Source: Pseudomonas fluorescens
Lineage (GTDB): Bacteria; Pseudomonadota; Gammaproteobacteria; Pseudomonadales; Pseudomonadaceae
NCBI RefSeq assembly: GCF_001307155.1
Contig: NZ_CP012830.1
Location: 2,742,501-2,806,500, forward strand
Direction: 5' to 3'
DNA length: 64,000 nucleotides
The notes beneath the pieces were generated by a model, which worked only from the letters and a program-made list of their open reading frames with translations, was not told the origin of the DNA and made no database searches. Positions 39,655 to 47,688 of this stretch are shown here, piece by piece; within the stretch, counting starts at the first letter, position 1, and every line of letters begins with the position of its first letter. The translations under genes were made by a program, and so were the position numbers.

Positions 39655-40801
39655 TGGAGCTCCTGGCCGGGGCGGCGAGCGGTGAGGGGATTCGGTGCAC
39701 GCCGGCGAGTGCCGGCAGCAGTGTTGCGATCAAACCCATCAGCATCAGCGCGAAATACAGCGCGGGACTGATCAGCTGTTGTTGCAGCAGCAGATTGAGA
39801 AAGACGATCTCGCTCAAGCCGCGAATGTTCAACAGCAGACTTTCGCGCCAACGGTTGGCGCCGACAAACGATGTTCCGGCCCAACCGAGGCCGAGCCAGT
39901 TACCCAGCAGTTTGCTGGCGATAGGAAACACCAGCAGCGCACCGAGCTGCATCCAGCTGAGGCTGTCCATGGCGCTGTGCACGTTGATCTGCACAATGCC
40001 GAAGGTCAGGATCAGCGGGATTGCGATGCCGTTCTGCAAGCGACTCATCCAGGCTGCCGATAACGGTAGCACCAGCGGTAGTTTGAGTGCAGCCATGCAC
40101 AACAGATAACCGATGCCGAAAATCAGCGCATTGAGTTTGAAGTGTTCCGCCACCACCAGCAGCGCAAAGAAGCCCAGGCTGTGCAGCAGCGGCTGACGCA
40201 ACCCGAGCACACGCAGCAGCAACGGCAGGCAGGCGCCAGCCAGCGGCAGCAATAGGCTGCTCAGGTGCAGGCTGCCTTGGGCGAAGGCGAACAGGCTCCA
40301 GCAAGTCAGGTCGATGAGGATGGCGGTTTGCACCAGTCGGCGGGTCGCGGCCGGTGGATAGTTGATGTGCCGCAGGTACAGATACAACACCGGAATTGCC
40401 GTAATCGCGAACAACAGGCCGACCGCCAGCGAGCTCAACCATGGCTGATCCGGCAGCAACCAAATGGCCGTCGCCAGACCACAGGCGAACGGAATGCCGA
40501 AACTCGGCAAGGCGATTTTCAGGCTCTGACGGTCCAGCTTCAGGTCGATCACGTCGCTGAGGATATGCCCCAGTAACAGCGCGAAACTCAGGCTGTAGAG
40601 GTTTTTCAGCCAGCCCGGCGAGACCAGTTCGGCGCCGCTCAACTGCCAGTACGGTTCAATCCAGAAATACATCAGCAGCGGCAGGCCGAAGGTCGCCAGC
40701 AGCAACTGGCTGACAATCGGGATCAAGCCAAAATGACGCCCGACACGCGTCGCCACCGCGAACAGCGCCAAGGCCAGCAGCCAGAACAGCATGGTCATCA
40801 T
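39641..40801 (-). CDS. Cation:proton antiporter-like membrane protein
   Basis: This highly hydrophobic 386-residue protein has about 11-12 membrane segments and resembles the CPA2/Kef sodium-proton exchanger fold. The start at 40801 is set by the ATGA overlap with the exporter stop, which removes a long spurious upstream extension. An antiporter is not part of the minimal APE set I know from E. coli, so it is an accessory gene here. It might energise or buffer pigment export, but this is inference. Confidence 0.72.
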   Translation of the reverse strand: MMTMLFWLLALALFAVATRVGRHFGLIPIVSQLLLATFGLPLLMYFWIEPYWQLSGAELVSPGWLKNLYSLSFALLLGHILSDVIDLKLDRQSLKIALPSFGIPFACGLATAIWLLPDQPWLSSLAVGLLFAITAIPVLYLYLRHINYPPAATRRLVQTAILIDLTCWSLFAFAQGSLHLSSLLLPLAGACLPLLLRVLGLRQPLLHSLGFFALLVVAEHFKLNALIFGIGYLLCMAALKLPLVLPLSAAWMSRLQNGIAIPLILTFGIVQINVHSAMDSLSWMQLGALLVFPIASKLLGNWLGLGWAGTSFVGANRWRESLLLNIRGLSEIVFLNLLLQQQLISPALYFALMLMGLIATLLPALAGVHRIPSPLAAPARSSSANS

Positions 40802-43137
40802 GCTGCCGGCTCTACGACGGGCGCGGCATGCGCCGAAGGTTTGGCCCACGGCGCGAGAATGAAGCTGAAGGCCAGGCCGAGGCTCACCGAAAGACCGAAG
40901 TTGCTCACCGCCGGGGTGCTGGAAATCGCCAGCAGACCAAACGACAGCCACGTGGTCGCCGCCGCCAGCAGCGTGCCCAACAGGCTCACGGCGGCCCCGC
41001 CGATCTGCTCGCGCATGAGGATCGCGTAATCGACACTGATCGCTGTCACCAGCAGCAACCCGAACACGCTGAACAGCGTCAGCGGCTGCCCCAGCCAACC
41101 GAGGCTGGCCAGGCTGCACAGGGCCGCCAGTAATGGCAGCGCGACGAGCCGCAGAGCGCCGCCAAAACCGAAGGGCAGAATCAGCAGCAACACGATCAAT
41201 GCGCAGGACATCAGTTTCAGTTCAGCCGCGCTGATCTGGGTGGCGGCGAAGACCTTGTTCAGGTCGTCCAGACGATCCACCAACTGCACACCCGGCAAGT
41301 CCAGCGCTTGCACCCGCAGCAGCGCGGTATCGTTCAAGCCTTGCAGGCTGACCATCGCCGCCACGCCGCCATCCGAGGCGCCCAGCCACAGCGGGCGCCA
41401 CGGCTCGGCCAAGGGCCCGACCAGCGCTGCGTCGATGTCTTCGACCGGCAAGGCCTGCAACTGCGTCAGTTCGGTTTGCAGTGCGGTGGCCGGGATGCCG
41501 AGGTCGAGCAACGGCTGCCAGAATGCCGGGAGTTTATTCAGCGCTTCGCGAACCTGTTGCTGCTCGGAAGGCAGGCTGACCAGTTGGCTCAGCGCCAGGT
41601 AGCCTTTGAGCTTGTCCAGATTGACCAACTGATCCAGGCGGTCGCTGAGGGCTTTCTGGCGCTCGAGCAATTGCTGCTGGTTGGCCGCGCGCACCAGGAA
41701 GAACTGGCTGGTGGGTTGATAGCCGGTGATCCGCGCAATGGTCTGCGCTTCATTCATCAATTGCGGCGGTGCACTGACCCACTGACGGATGTCGTTTTTC
41801 GTGGTCAGGTGCCACAGGCCGCCCGCACAGAAGGCCAGGACCAACACCAGCAGGACCGAACTGCGTACGCGTTTGAGCAGCGCTGCACGCACGTTCACCA
41901 AGAACTCGGCCACCCGCAGCGGCCACTGCGCGGGTCGCAGGTCCGTGCCCTTGAGCAGCGCCGGCAACAAGCACACCGCCGACAGGTAGGCGCCAAGCAG
42001 ACCGGCGGCAGAGAACACGGCAATCTGGGTCAGCGCCGGGAACGGTGTCCAGGCCAGTGCCAGATAACCGATGCAGCTGGTGGCCAGGCTCAGGGTCAGC
42101 CCCGGCAAGGTCAGGCGAAGTGCGGGCCAGCTGTGCCAGGGTTTCAGGCTCCAGCTCTTGGACAGGTAATGCAGCGGGTAATCGACGGCGACGCCGATCA
42201 GGCTCGATCCGAGCACCAGGGTCATCACGTGCATATGGCCGAACAGCGCGACGCAGGCCACCGCGCCAAACAGCATGCCGACCAACACGGGGATAAAGGC
42301 CAGCAGCACGCGAAATCTGCGGAACGCCAGCAACAGCAGCAACAGGATGCCGACGGTTGCACCACCGCCGACCCAGGTAATTTCGCGGGTCGCTTGCTGC
42401 TGACCGTTGGCGGCGTACAGCAGGCCACTGGCGGCGAGTAGTTGCACGTCGGCCTGCGCCGCTTCTTCGCGGCTGTGCTTGAGCAGCTCGGCGACCTTCA
42501 GCGGCAGCTGCATGTCGAACGCGTTACCGCTGGTGCGGGCTCGCAGCATGACCCAGCTTTTGCCGTCAGCATCAGCGACCAATGTGCCGCTGCCAATGTC
42601 CAGTTGCACTGAACCATGCTGCGGCTGGCTGTTTTGAATGCGTCCGGTCAGGCCCAGCCAGTCGTCCTGGCTCGGCACCAGGCTGAAACCGGTAAAGGGG
42701 TCGAACAGCGCTTGTACGCGCTGCTGGATGAACGCTTGCGGTTGTTCGATCAGTTGTTGCCGATCGGCTGCCGAGAGCATCGCCAACCGACCTTGCAACA
42801 GCTGTGCGCGCAACGCAGGCAAGTCGGCTTGCAGGTTCCATTGGACTTTCTCGAACAGTCCACTGGCCAGCCATTGTTCGCCGAGCTTCTGCGTCATAGC
42901 GATTGCTTGCTCGCGATTAGTGTGGCCGACCAGCACCAGCATTTCGCGGTTCAGCGGTTCTTGCATGCGCTGTTCGGCCTTGAGCTCCAGCGCATCCGGC
43001 GCGGTGCCCGGTACCAGATCCATCAGGTTGGCCGACAGCGGTGCGCCGTCGTGCCATTGCCAACCGGCGAGTGCGAGCACCGCCAGCAGCAGGGTCAGAA
43101 ATAGCCGTGGAAGCCTCCGTTCACTCGGCAAAGTCAT
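40798..43137 (-). CDS. MMPL/RND-type exporter of the aryl polyene cluster
   Basis: This large inner-membrane exporter has about 779 residues and two RND halves: one membrane segment followed by a large periplasmic loop, then a bundle of five, repeated. Hydrophobic bundles are clear around residues 240-400 and 620-760. Aryl polyene clusters always seem to carry one such predicted exporter together with a LolA-like carrier. The ATG at 43137 is preceded by GGAG and preferred over 43149; both lie inside the end of the LolA-like gene. Confidence 0.85.
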   Translation of the reverse strand: MTLPSERRLPRLFLTLLLAVLALAGWQWHDGAPLSANLMDLVPGTAPDALELKAEQRMQEPLNREMLVLVGHTNREQAIAMTQKLGEQWLASGLFEKVQWNLQADLPALRAQLLQGRLAMLSAADRQQLIEQPQAFIQQRVQALFDPFTGFSLVPSQDDWLGLTGRIQNSQPQHGSVQLDIGSGTLVADADGKSWVMLRARTSGNAFDMQLPLKVAELLKHSREEAAQADVQLLAASGLLYAANGQQQATREITWVGGGATVGILLLLLLAFRRFRVLLAFIPVLVGMLFGAVACVALFGHMHVMTLVLGSSLIGVAVDYPLHYLSKSWSLKPWHSWPALRLTLPGLTLSLATSCIGYLALAWTPFPALTQIAVFSAAGLLGAYLSAVCLLPALLKGTDLRPAQWPLRVAEFLVNVRAALLKRVRSSVLLVLVLAFCAGGLWHLTTKNDIRQWVSAPPQLMNEAQTIARITGYQPTSQFFLVRAANQQQLLERQKALSDRLDQLVNLDKLKGYLALSQLVSLPSEQQQVREALNKLPAFWQPLLDLGIPATALQTELTQLQALPVEDIDAALVGPLAEPWRPLWLGASDGGVAAMVSLQGLNDTALLRVQALDLPGVQLVDRLDDLNKVFAATQISAAELKLMSCALIVLLLILPFGFGGALRLVALPLLAALCSLASLGWLGQPLTLFSVFGLLLVTAISVDYAILMREQIGGAAVSLLGTLLAAATTWLSFGLLAISSTPAVSNFGLSVSLGLAFSFILAPWAKPSAHAAPVVEPAA

Positions 43138-43891
43138 GTTGCTCCGCATCGCTCAATGGGGTGGCGCTGGTGGTGTCCTGCATGCGCAAAACGGTGCTGT
43201 CGCCCTGGGTTTCCAGCAACTCGATGCGCTGCACCAGTTCACCTCCGTCGATGTTGATCTGATTGAACACTTGCTTGAGCAGCATCGAACGCGGAGTCAG
43301 CGTGAGCTTCCAGTGCTGTGCTTCGCCGCTCAACGACAACTCGAAATCCCGTTGCAGCCCGCTGCTGTCACCTTGCAGCACTGCGAGGAAGATGCGGTTC
43401 TGCTCGGCGCCGGCACTTTTGCCCGGCAGCATTTGCCAGCCACTGCTGTCACGCCGCGCGATGCCCTTGGTGCTGATCCGGTAATCCTGTTGCAGCGGCG
43501 TCTTGAGCAGCCACAGCAAACCGTGATCCTTGGCCAGTACGAACGAGCCCTTGCTGGTCAGTGGTTGCGGCAGGGCACGCAGGTGTTTTTCCTGAATGAA
43601 ACTGCCGTGGATCACGCTGGGTTTGGCCAGTTGATCGCTCAGCTGTTGCAGGTCGAAGGCGTTAGCCAGCGATGAAAAACCAAGCAGCGCTATCAGTATC
43701 ACCACAACCTTGTAGCCGCAGCGTGTGGCGAGGGCGCTTGCTCCCGCTGGAGTGCGCAGCAATCCCCAACCCAGACGACGGCATTTCATCGGGGGGATCG
43801 AGTCGTCAGATTTACGGGTGCTGCGCGCCCGAGCGGGAGCAAGCTCCCTCGCCACAGGGCAGTCATCAAGTCGATTGGTGCTAAAGGTCAT
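43121..43891 (-). CDS. LolA-like outer-membrane carrier protein, N-terminus interrupted by a REP doublet
   Basis: From about residue 78 the protein is a LolA-type periplasmic carrier (FDLQQLSDQLAKPSVIHGSF ... LWLLKTPLQQDYRI), preceded by a signal peptide core KVVVILIALLGFSSLANA. The reading frame starts at 43891 in an ATGA overlap with the thioesterase. However, residues ~12-56 are encoded by a REP doublet (43725-43855) that stays open in frame. Either the protein has a 60-residue N-terminal extension before its signal peptide, or translation restarts at ATG 43789 or near GTG 43705. The carrier is expected to take the polyene lipid across the periplasm. Confidence 0.78.
   Translation of the reverse strand: MTFSTNRLDDCPVARELAPARARSTRKSDDSIPPMKCRRLGWGLLRTPAGASALATRCGYKVVVILIALLGFSSLANAFDLQQLSDQLAKPSVIHGSFIQEKHLRALPQPLTSKGSFVLAKDHGLLWLLKTPLQQDYRISTKGIARRDSSGWQMLPGKSAGAEQNRIFLAVLQGDSSGLQRDFELSLSGEAQHWKLTLTPRSMLLKQVFNQINIDGGELVQRIELLETQGDSTVLRMQDTTSATPLSDAEQHDFAE
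43725..43855. repeat. REP doublet inside the lolA-like reading frame
   Basis: The arms GTGGCGAGGGCGCTTGCTCC at 43725 onward and the inverted copy ending at 43855 (GAGCAAGCTCCCTCGCCAC) enclose about 85 bases. The same class is found at 47535-47676 and 53073-53203. This copy lies within the coding frame of the LolA-like gene. Confidence 0.88.
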
Positions 43892-44313
43892 GGCAACATC
43901 CTCTCGACCGCATCGGTAAACACCTTGGGCGACGCCAGTTGCATCTCGCGGCTGGCGACGTGCACGGCAACCTGCACCGAGCTGGCGCGGGTCAGGCGTT
44001 CACCGGTGGCGAGGTCGCTGATCAGGTAGCTGATCTTCAGGCGATTTTCCCATTCCACCAGACTGGCGCGCACGTTGAGCGTCTGGCCGAACACCGCGCC
44101 GCGCACATAACGCAGTTGCAGGTCGATCACCGGCCACGCGTAGCCGGATTCCTGCATGGCGGTGTAGTTGTGGCCGAGCTGGTCGAGCAGGGCGCAGCGG
44201 GCGACTTCCAGGTACTTCACGTAATGGCCGTGCCAGACCACGTTCATCGAATCGACGTCGAAGAACGGCACGAGGATTTGCGTATCGGCGTGAAGCACTC
44301 CCTTGCTACGCAT
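43888..44313 (-). CDS. Acyl-CoA/ACP thioesterase, 4HBT hotdog family (ApeK type)
   Basis: This 141-residue hotdog thioesterase has the 4-hydroxybenzoyl-CoA thioesterase-like signature FFDVDSMNVVWHGHYVKYLE near residues 17-36, with the catalytic Asp in DVDSMN. It could release or edit acyl chains during polyene synthesis. ATG 44313 is chosen; the upstream open frame runs antisense to nothing and lies within the ammonia-lyase gene. It overlaps that gene by 8 bases and the LolA-like gene by four. Confidence 0.84.
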   Translation of the reverse strand: MRSKGVLHADTQILVPFFDVDSMNVVWHGHYVKYLEVARCALLDQLGHNYTAMQESGYAWPVIDLQLRYVRGAVFGQTLNVRASLVEWENRLKISYLISDLATGERLTRASSVQVAVHVASREMQLASPKVFTDAVERMLP

Positions 44314-45850
44314 GCAGCCTCCAGTGTTGTTCGGCGATGCGTTGCAGACACAGGCGCAATTCACCTTCCAGGGCGCGGTCTTCAATGACCGGCGCAAAAT
44401 CCTTGGCGAGCTCTGCGTGCATCGCCGCCAGCGCCGGCGGCAATGGCCGGGCGTCTTCTGCCTGGCTGCGCAACCAGACCCCTTGATTGGCCGCCAACAG
44501 CGTCGCGGCGGCAACCTGTTCGGTCAGCTCCAGCACGCGGATCGCATCGCGGGCAGCGATGGTGCCCATGCTGACTTTGTCCTGGTTATGGCATTCGGTG
44601 GAGCGTGAGAACACGCTCGCCGGCATGGTGTTTTTCAACGCTTCGGCGGTCCAGGCGCTGGTGCCGATCTGCACCGCTTTAAAGCCGTGGTTGAGCATCG
44701 CGCGCTCGGCGCTGGCGCCCGACAGGTTGCTCGGCAAACCGTGGTTGTAGCGTTCGTCCACCAGCAGCGCGAGCTGACGGTCGAGCAGGTCGGCAACGTT
44801 GGCGACGAGGTTTTTCAGGCTGTCCATGGCGAAGGCAATGTGCCCGCCGTAGAAGTGCCCGCCGTGCAGCACGCGTTCGGCTTCGGCGTCGATGATCGGG
44901 TTGTCGTTGGCGCTGTTGAGTTCGATCTCGATGAACGAACGCAGCCAGTTCAGGCTGTCGGCCAACACGCCGAGCACATGCGGCGCGCAACGCAGCGAAT
45001 AGCGGTCTTGCAGACGATGCAGCGGCGCGGTCGGGGCGTCGATTGCCAGATCCTTGCGCAACCACGCGGCCACTTGCATCTGGCCCGGGTGCGGCTTGGT
45101 GGCGAACAGGCGCTCGTCGAAGTGCTCCGGGTTACCTTGCAGGGCAACCACGTTCAGCGCAGTGATGCGCGTCGCCAGTTGCAGCAGGTAGTCGGCACGG
45201 GCGTAAGCCAGGCAGGCGAGGCCGGTCATTACCGCCGTGCCGTTCATCAGCGCCAGTGCTTCCTTGGGCCGCAGTACCAGCGGCTCCCAGCCGAGTTCGC
45301 GATGGACGTCGGCAGCCTGCCGGCGCTCGCCCTTGAACAGCACTTCGCGCTCGCCGGACAAGGTCGCGGCGACGTATGACAGCGGTGTCAAATCGCCGCT
45401 GGCGCCCACCGAACCCTCTTCCGGGATCAGCGGCAGAATGTCGTGTTCGAGGAAGGCGTGCAGGCGCTCCAGCAGCTCGATGCGAACCCCGGACACGCCG
45501 TGGCACAGCGACTGCAAACGCGCCGCAAGCACCGCGCGGGTCGCCTGGGCGTCGAGCAGTTTACCCAGGCCGCAACCGTGAAAGGTGTACAGATGACGCG
45601 GCAGCGCTTCGACATGATGCAGCGGCACCGCGACCACGCAGGAATCGCCGTAACCGGTGGTCACGCCGTAGATCACGCCTTCCTTGTCCAGCAACGAATC
45701 GAGAAACCGCGCGCCCTTGGCGATGCGTTCACGGTATTCGCTGTCGTTTTGCAGTTGCACGGGCGCCTGACGGTTGGCCAGGGCCAGCACGTCTTCGATG
45801 CGCAAAGGGAGTTCGCCGAAGGTTACCGGCTCAAGCAGATGCGTCGTCAT
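44306..45850 (-). CDS. Aromatic amino acid/histidine ammonia-lyase family protein
   Basis: This enzyme of the HAL/PAL/TAL family has the MIO-forming triad Ala-Ser-Gly at residues 150-152 (GSVGASGDLTPLSY) and the catalytic Tyr loop in YGVTTGYGDS (61-70). By alignment by eye with bacterial TAL, the substrate-selectivity pair is Phe90-His91, neither the His-Leu of Rhodobacter TAL nor the Ser-His of HutH. Inside a pigment cluster it most plausibly makes a cinnamate or 4-coumarate starter rather than urocanate. The length is 514 residues. The start 45850 (MTTHLLEP) overlaps the acyltransferase end by 20 bases. Confidence 0.85.
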   Translation of the reverse strand: MTTHLLEPVTFGELPLRIEDVLALANRQAPVQLQNDSEYRERIAKGARFLDSLLDKEGVIYGVTTGYGDSCVVAVPLHHVEALPRHLYTFHGCGLGKLLDAQATRAVLAARLQSLCHGVSGVRIELLERLHAFLEHDILPLIPEEGSVGASGDLTPLSYVAATLSGEREVLFKGERRQAADVHRELGWEPLVLRPKEALALMNGTAVMTGLACLAYARADYLLQLATRITALNVVALQGNPEHFDERLFATKPHPGQMQVAAWLRKDLAIDAPTAPLHRLQDRYSLRCAPHVLGVLADSLNWLRSFIEIELNSANDNPIIDAEAERVLHGGHFYGGHIAFAMDSLKNLVANVADLLDRQLALLVDERYNHGLPSNLSGASAERAMLNHGFKAVQIGTSAWTAEALKNTMPASVFSRSTECHNQDKVSMGTIAARDAIRVLELTEQVAAATLLAANQGVWLRSQAEDARPLPPALAAMHAELAKDFAPVIEDRALEGELRLCLQRIAEQHWRLHA

Positions 45851-46778
45851 CGGTCTTCCAGAATGGGTAAAAGTTGAACCATTGTTGGGGCGCTTCAAGG
45901 CAGCACTGGCCGAGGCGTTCGGCATAGCGCGTGGCCCAGTGGTGAATCACTTGCTCGCGGTCGCTGCGCTTCCATACCACCGCATCGGTGAAGGGCTCGA
46001 TGATCAGTCGATAGTCACCGGCTGGTTTCTTCAGGCACATCAGAAAATTGACCGGGCACTTCAACAGGCCGGCCAGCAGCCACGGACCTTGGGGGAACGC
46101 GGCCGGATGACCGAGGAAGTCCACCGTCACGCTGCGTCCGCCGTGCAGCGGTACGCGGTCGCCGGCAATCGCCAGCCACTCGCCGCGTTCCAGGCGCTGG
46201 CTCAGTTGCAGCATGATCACCGGGTCCAGTTCGCTGACCTGGATCAGCCGCAGATTGGTCGCGCCGGCTTCGCCCAGCAGGCGATTGAAACGCTCGGCGT
46301 GCTTGGTGTGCACCAGCACGTTCATGGTGACCCTTTCACCGAGTTCGGCGAGGGCCCGGCAGACTTCGAGATTGCCCAGGTGAGCGCCCACCAGCATCTG
46401 CCCGCGTGAGCCGCGCAATTGATTGCGCAACAGCGCCGGGTCGATGATTTCGATCTGTTCGATGCTCAACTTGCCGTTCCACACGTCGAGCTTGTCGAGC
46501 ATGGAGTCGGCGAAGGCCATGAACTGGCCAAACACCCGCCAATGAGACGGGCGCAATTCGCTGCGGCCGCTCCAGTCGGCCAGGTGCTGCTGGTATTGCC
46601 AGGCGCTGTGGCGGGCGCTGCGACCGAACAGGAAAAAGTACAAGACGATGCCGTACAGCAGCGGGCTCAACAGCCGACGCCCGAGCACTTTTGCGCAGAG
46701 TGCGGTGAATTTCATCAGCCAGAAACTGCCGCGTTCCTTGTGATCGGCCCAGTGCTCGTTGTCTGCATTGATGCTCAT
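45831..46778 (-). CDS. LpxL/HtrB-like lysophospholipid acyltransferase family protein
   Basis: This 315-residue membrane-associated acyltransferase has an N-terminal hydrophobic segment (about 30-48) and the HLGNLEVCRAL region (about residue 130), the H-x4-E motif typical of lipid A acyltransferases. GDRVPLHGGRSVTVDFLG is also characteristic. In published clusters a glycosyltransferase/acyltransferase pair attaches the polyene to a lipid anchor; here the two functions are separate genes. The ATG 46778 sits in an ATGA overlap with the glycosyltransferase. Confidence 0.84.
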   Translation of the reverse strand: MSINADNEHWADHKERGSFWLMKFTALCAKVLGRRLLSPLLYGIVLYFFLFGRSARHSAWQYQQHLADWSGRSELRPSHWRVFGQFMAFADSMLDKLDVWNGKLSIEQIEIIDPALLRNQLRGSRGQMLVGAHLGNLEVCRALAELGERVTMNVLVHTKHAERFNRLLGEAGATNLRLIQVSELDPVIMLQLSQRLERGEWLAIAGDRVPLHGGRSVTVDFLGHPAAFPQGPWLLAGLLKCPVNFLMCLKKPAGDYRLIIEPFTDAVVWKRSDREQVIHHWATRYAERLGQCCLEAPQQWFNFYPFWKTDDDASA

Positions 46779-47509
46779 GTTCGCCACCGTCGCCAAAGAA
46801 TGACCGGCGCCCGTAACAGCATGCCGAAGAACAGGCGGGTGTGCATGCTCGTAATCAGCACATTGTCGCGAAACAGACGAAAATGCGAGACGCCATCCAG
46901 GGGGTAGTGAACCTTGGTGTGCAGCCAGCGCATCGGCAGATTGCGCCAGGCCAGGCGCACGATGATGTCAGTGTCGAAGTCCATGCGATTGCCGATCTTC
47001 ACCGAGTTGATCAGCGCCAGCGTCGGAGGCAACGGGTAGAGGCGAAAACCGCACATGGAGTCGCGAATCTGCAACGAAAGGGTGTTGATCCAGACCATCA
47101 CGTGCGTCAGGTAGCGGGCATACAAACGGCCCTTCGGCACACTGGCGTCGTACAGCGGGTAGCCGCAGATCAGTGCGTCGGGATGGGCGCGTGACTGCTC
47201 GATGAAGGTCCGAACGTCACTCAAGTCGTGCTGACCATCGGCGTCCACCTGCAAGGCGTGGCTGAAGCCCAGGCGCGAAGCTTCGCGAAACCCGCTCATG
47301 ACCGCGCCGCCCTTGCCCTGATTGACGGCGAGTTTGATCAGGAAAACCTGGTCGCGCCGGGCCAGTTGCTCCAGTACCGCGGCACAGGCCGGACTGCTGG
47401 CGTCATCCACCAGAATGCACGGCAGATGGTTGGCGAGCAGCGCGTCGACCACGTTGGTGACGGCGGCTTCGTGGTTGTAGACCGGGATCACGGCGCAGGG
47501 GTTATGCAT
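46775..47509 (-). CDS. Family 2 glycosyltransferase
   Basis: This 244-residue GT-A glycosyltransferase has the nucleotide-sugar region AVIPVYNHEAAVTNVVDALL at its N-terminus, DD in LVDDASS, and the metal-binding D-x-D in QVDADGQHD near residue 98. It lacks a clear large membrane domain. It resembles dolichol-phosphate mannosyltransferase-type GT2 enzymes and probably glycosylates the polyene lipid. The start at 47509 has AAGGGA 7 bases upstream; the frame continues open upstream only because a REP doublet happens to lack stops. Confidence 0.85.
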   Translation of the reverse strand: MHNPCAVIPVYNHEAAVTNVVDALLANHLPCILVDDASSPACAAVLEQLARRDQVFLIKLAVNQGKGGAVMSGFREASRLGFSHALQVDADGQHDLSDVRTFIEQSRAHPDALICGYPLYDASVPKGRLYARYLTHVMVWINTLSLQIRDSMCGFRLYPLPPTLALINSVKIGNRMDFDTDIIVRLAWRNLPMRWLHTKVHYPLDGVSHFRLFRDNVLITSMHTRLFFGMLLRAPVILWRRWRT

Positions 47510-47534
47510 GTGTTGTCCCTTGCTCGGATTCATT

Positions 47535-47676
47535 GTGGCGAGGGAGCTTGCTCCCGTTCGAGTGCGAAGCGCTCGCAATCAATCCTGCGGACGAAACCTG
47601 GCAGGCCGCATTGGAGGGTTTTGGGGCTGTTGCGCCCGAGCGCGGACCGACCCGCGGGAGCAAGCTCCCTCGCCAC
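47535..47676. repeat. REP doublet inside the aryl polyene operon
   Basis: The arms are GTGGCGAGGGAGCTTGCTCC at 47535 and its inverted copy ending 47676. The doublet fills the only real gap in the operon (47510-47688), between the AMP-ligase and the glycosyltransferase. It could lower or protect distal transcripts. Confidence 0.9.
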
Positions 47677-47688
47677 AGATGCATAACT

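Noticed and set aside
40802..41119. N-terminal extension of the antiporter-like protein
   Set aside because: It is the out-of-frame shadow of the exporter gene; the ATGA at 40801-40798 marks the true start.
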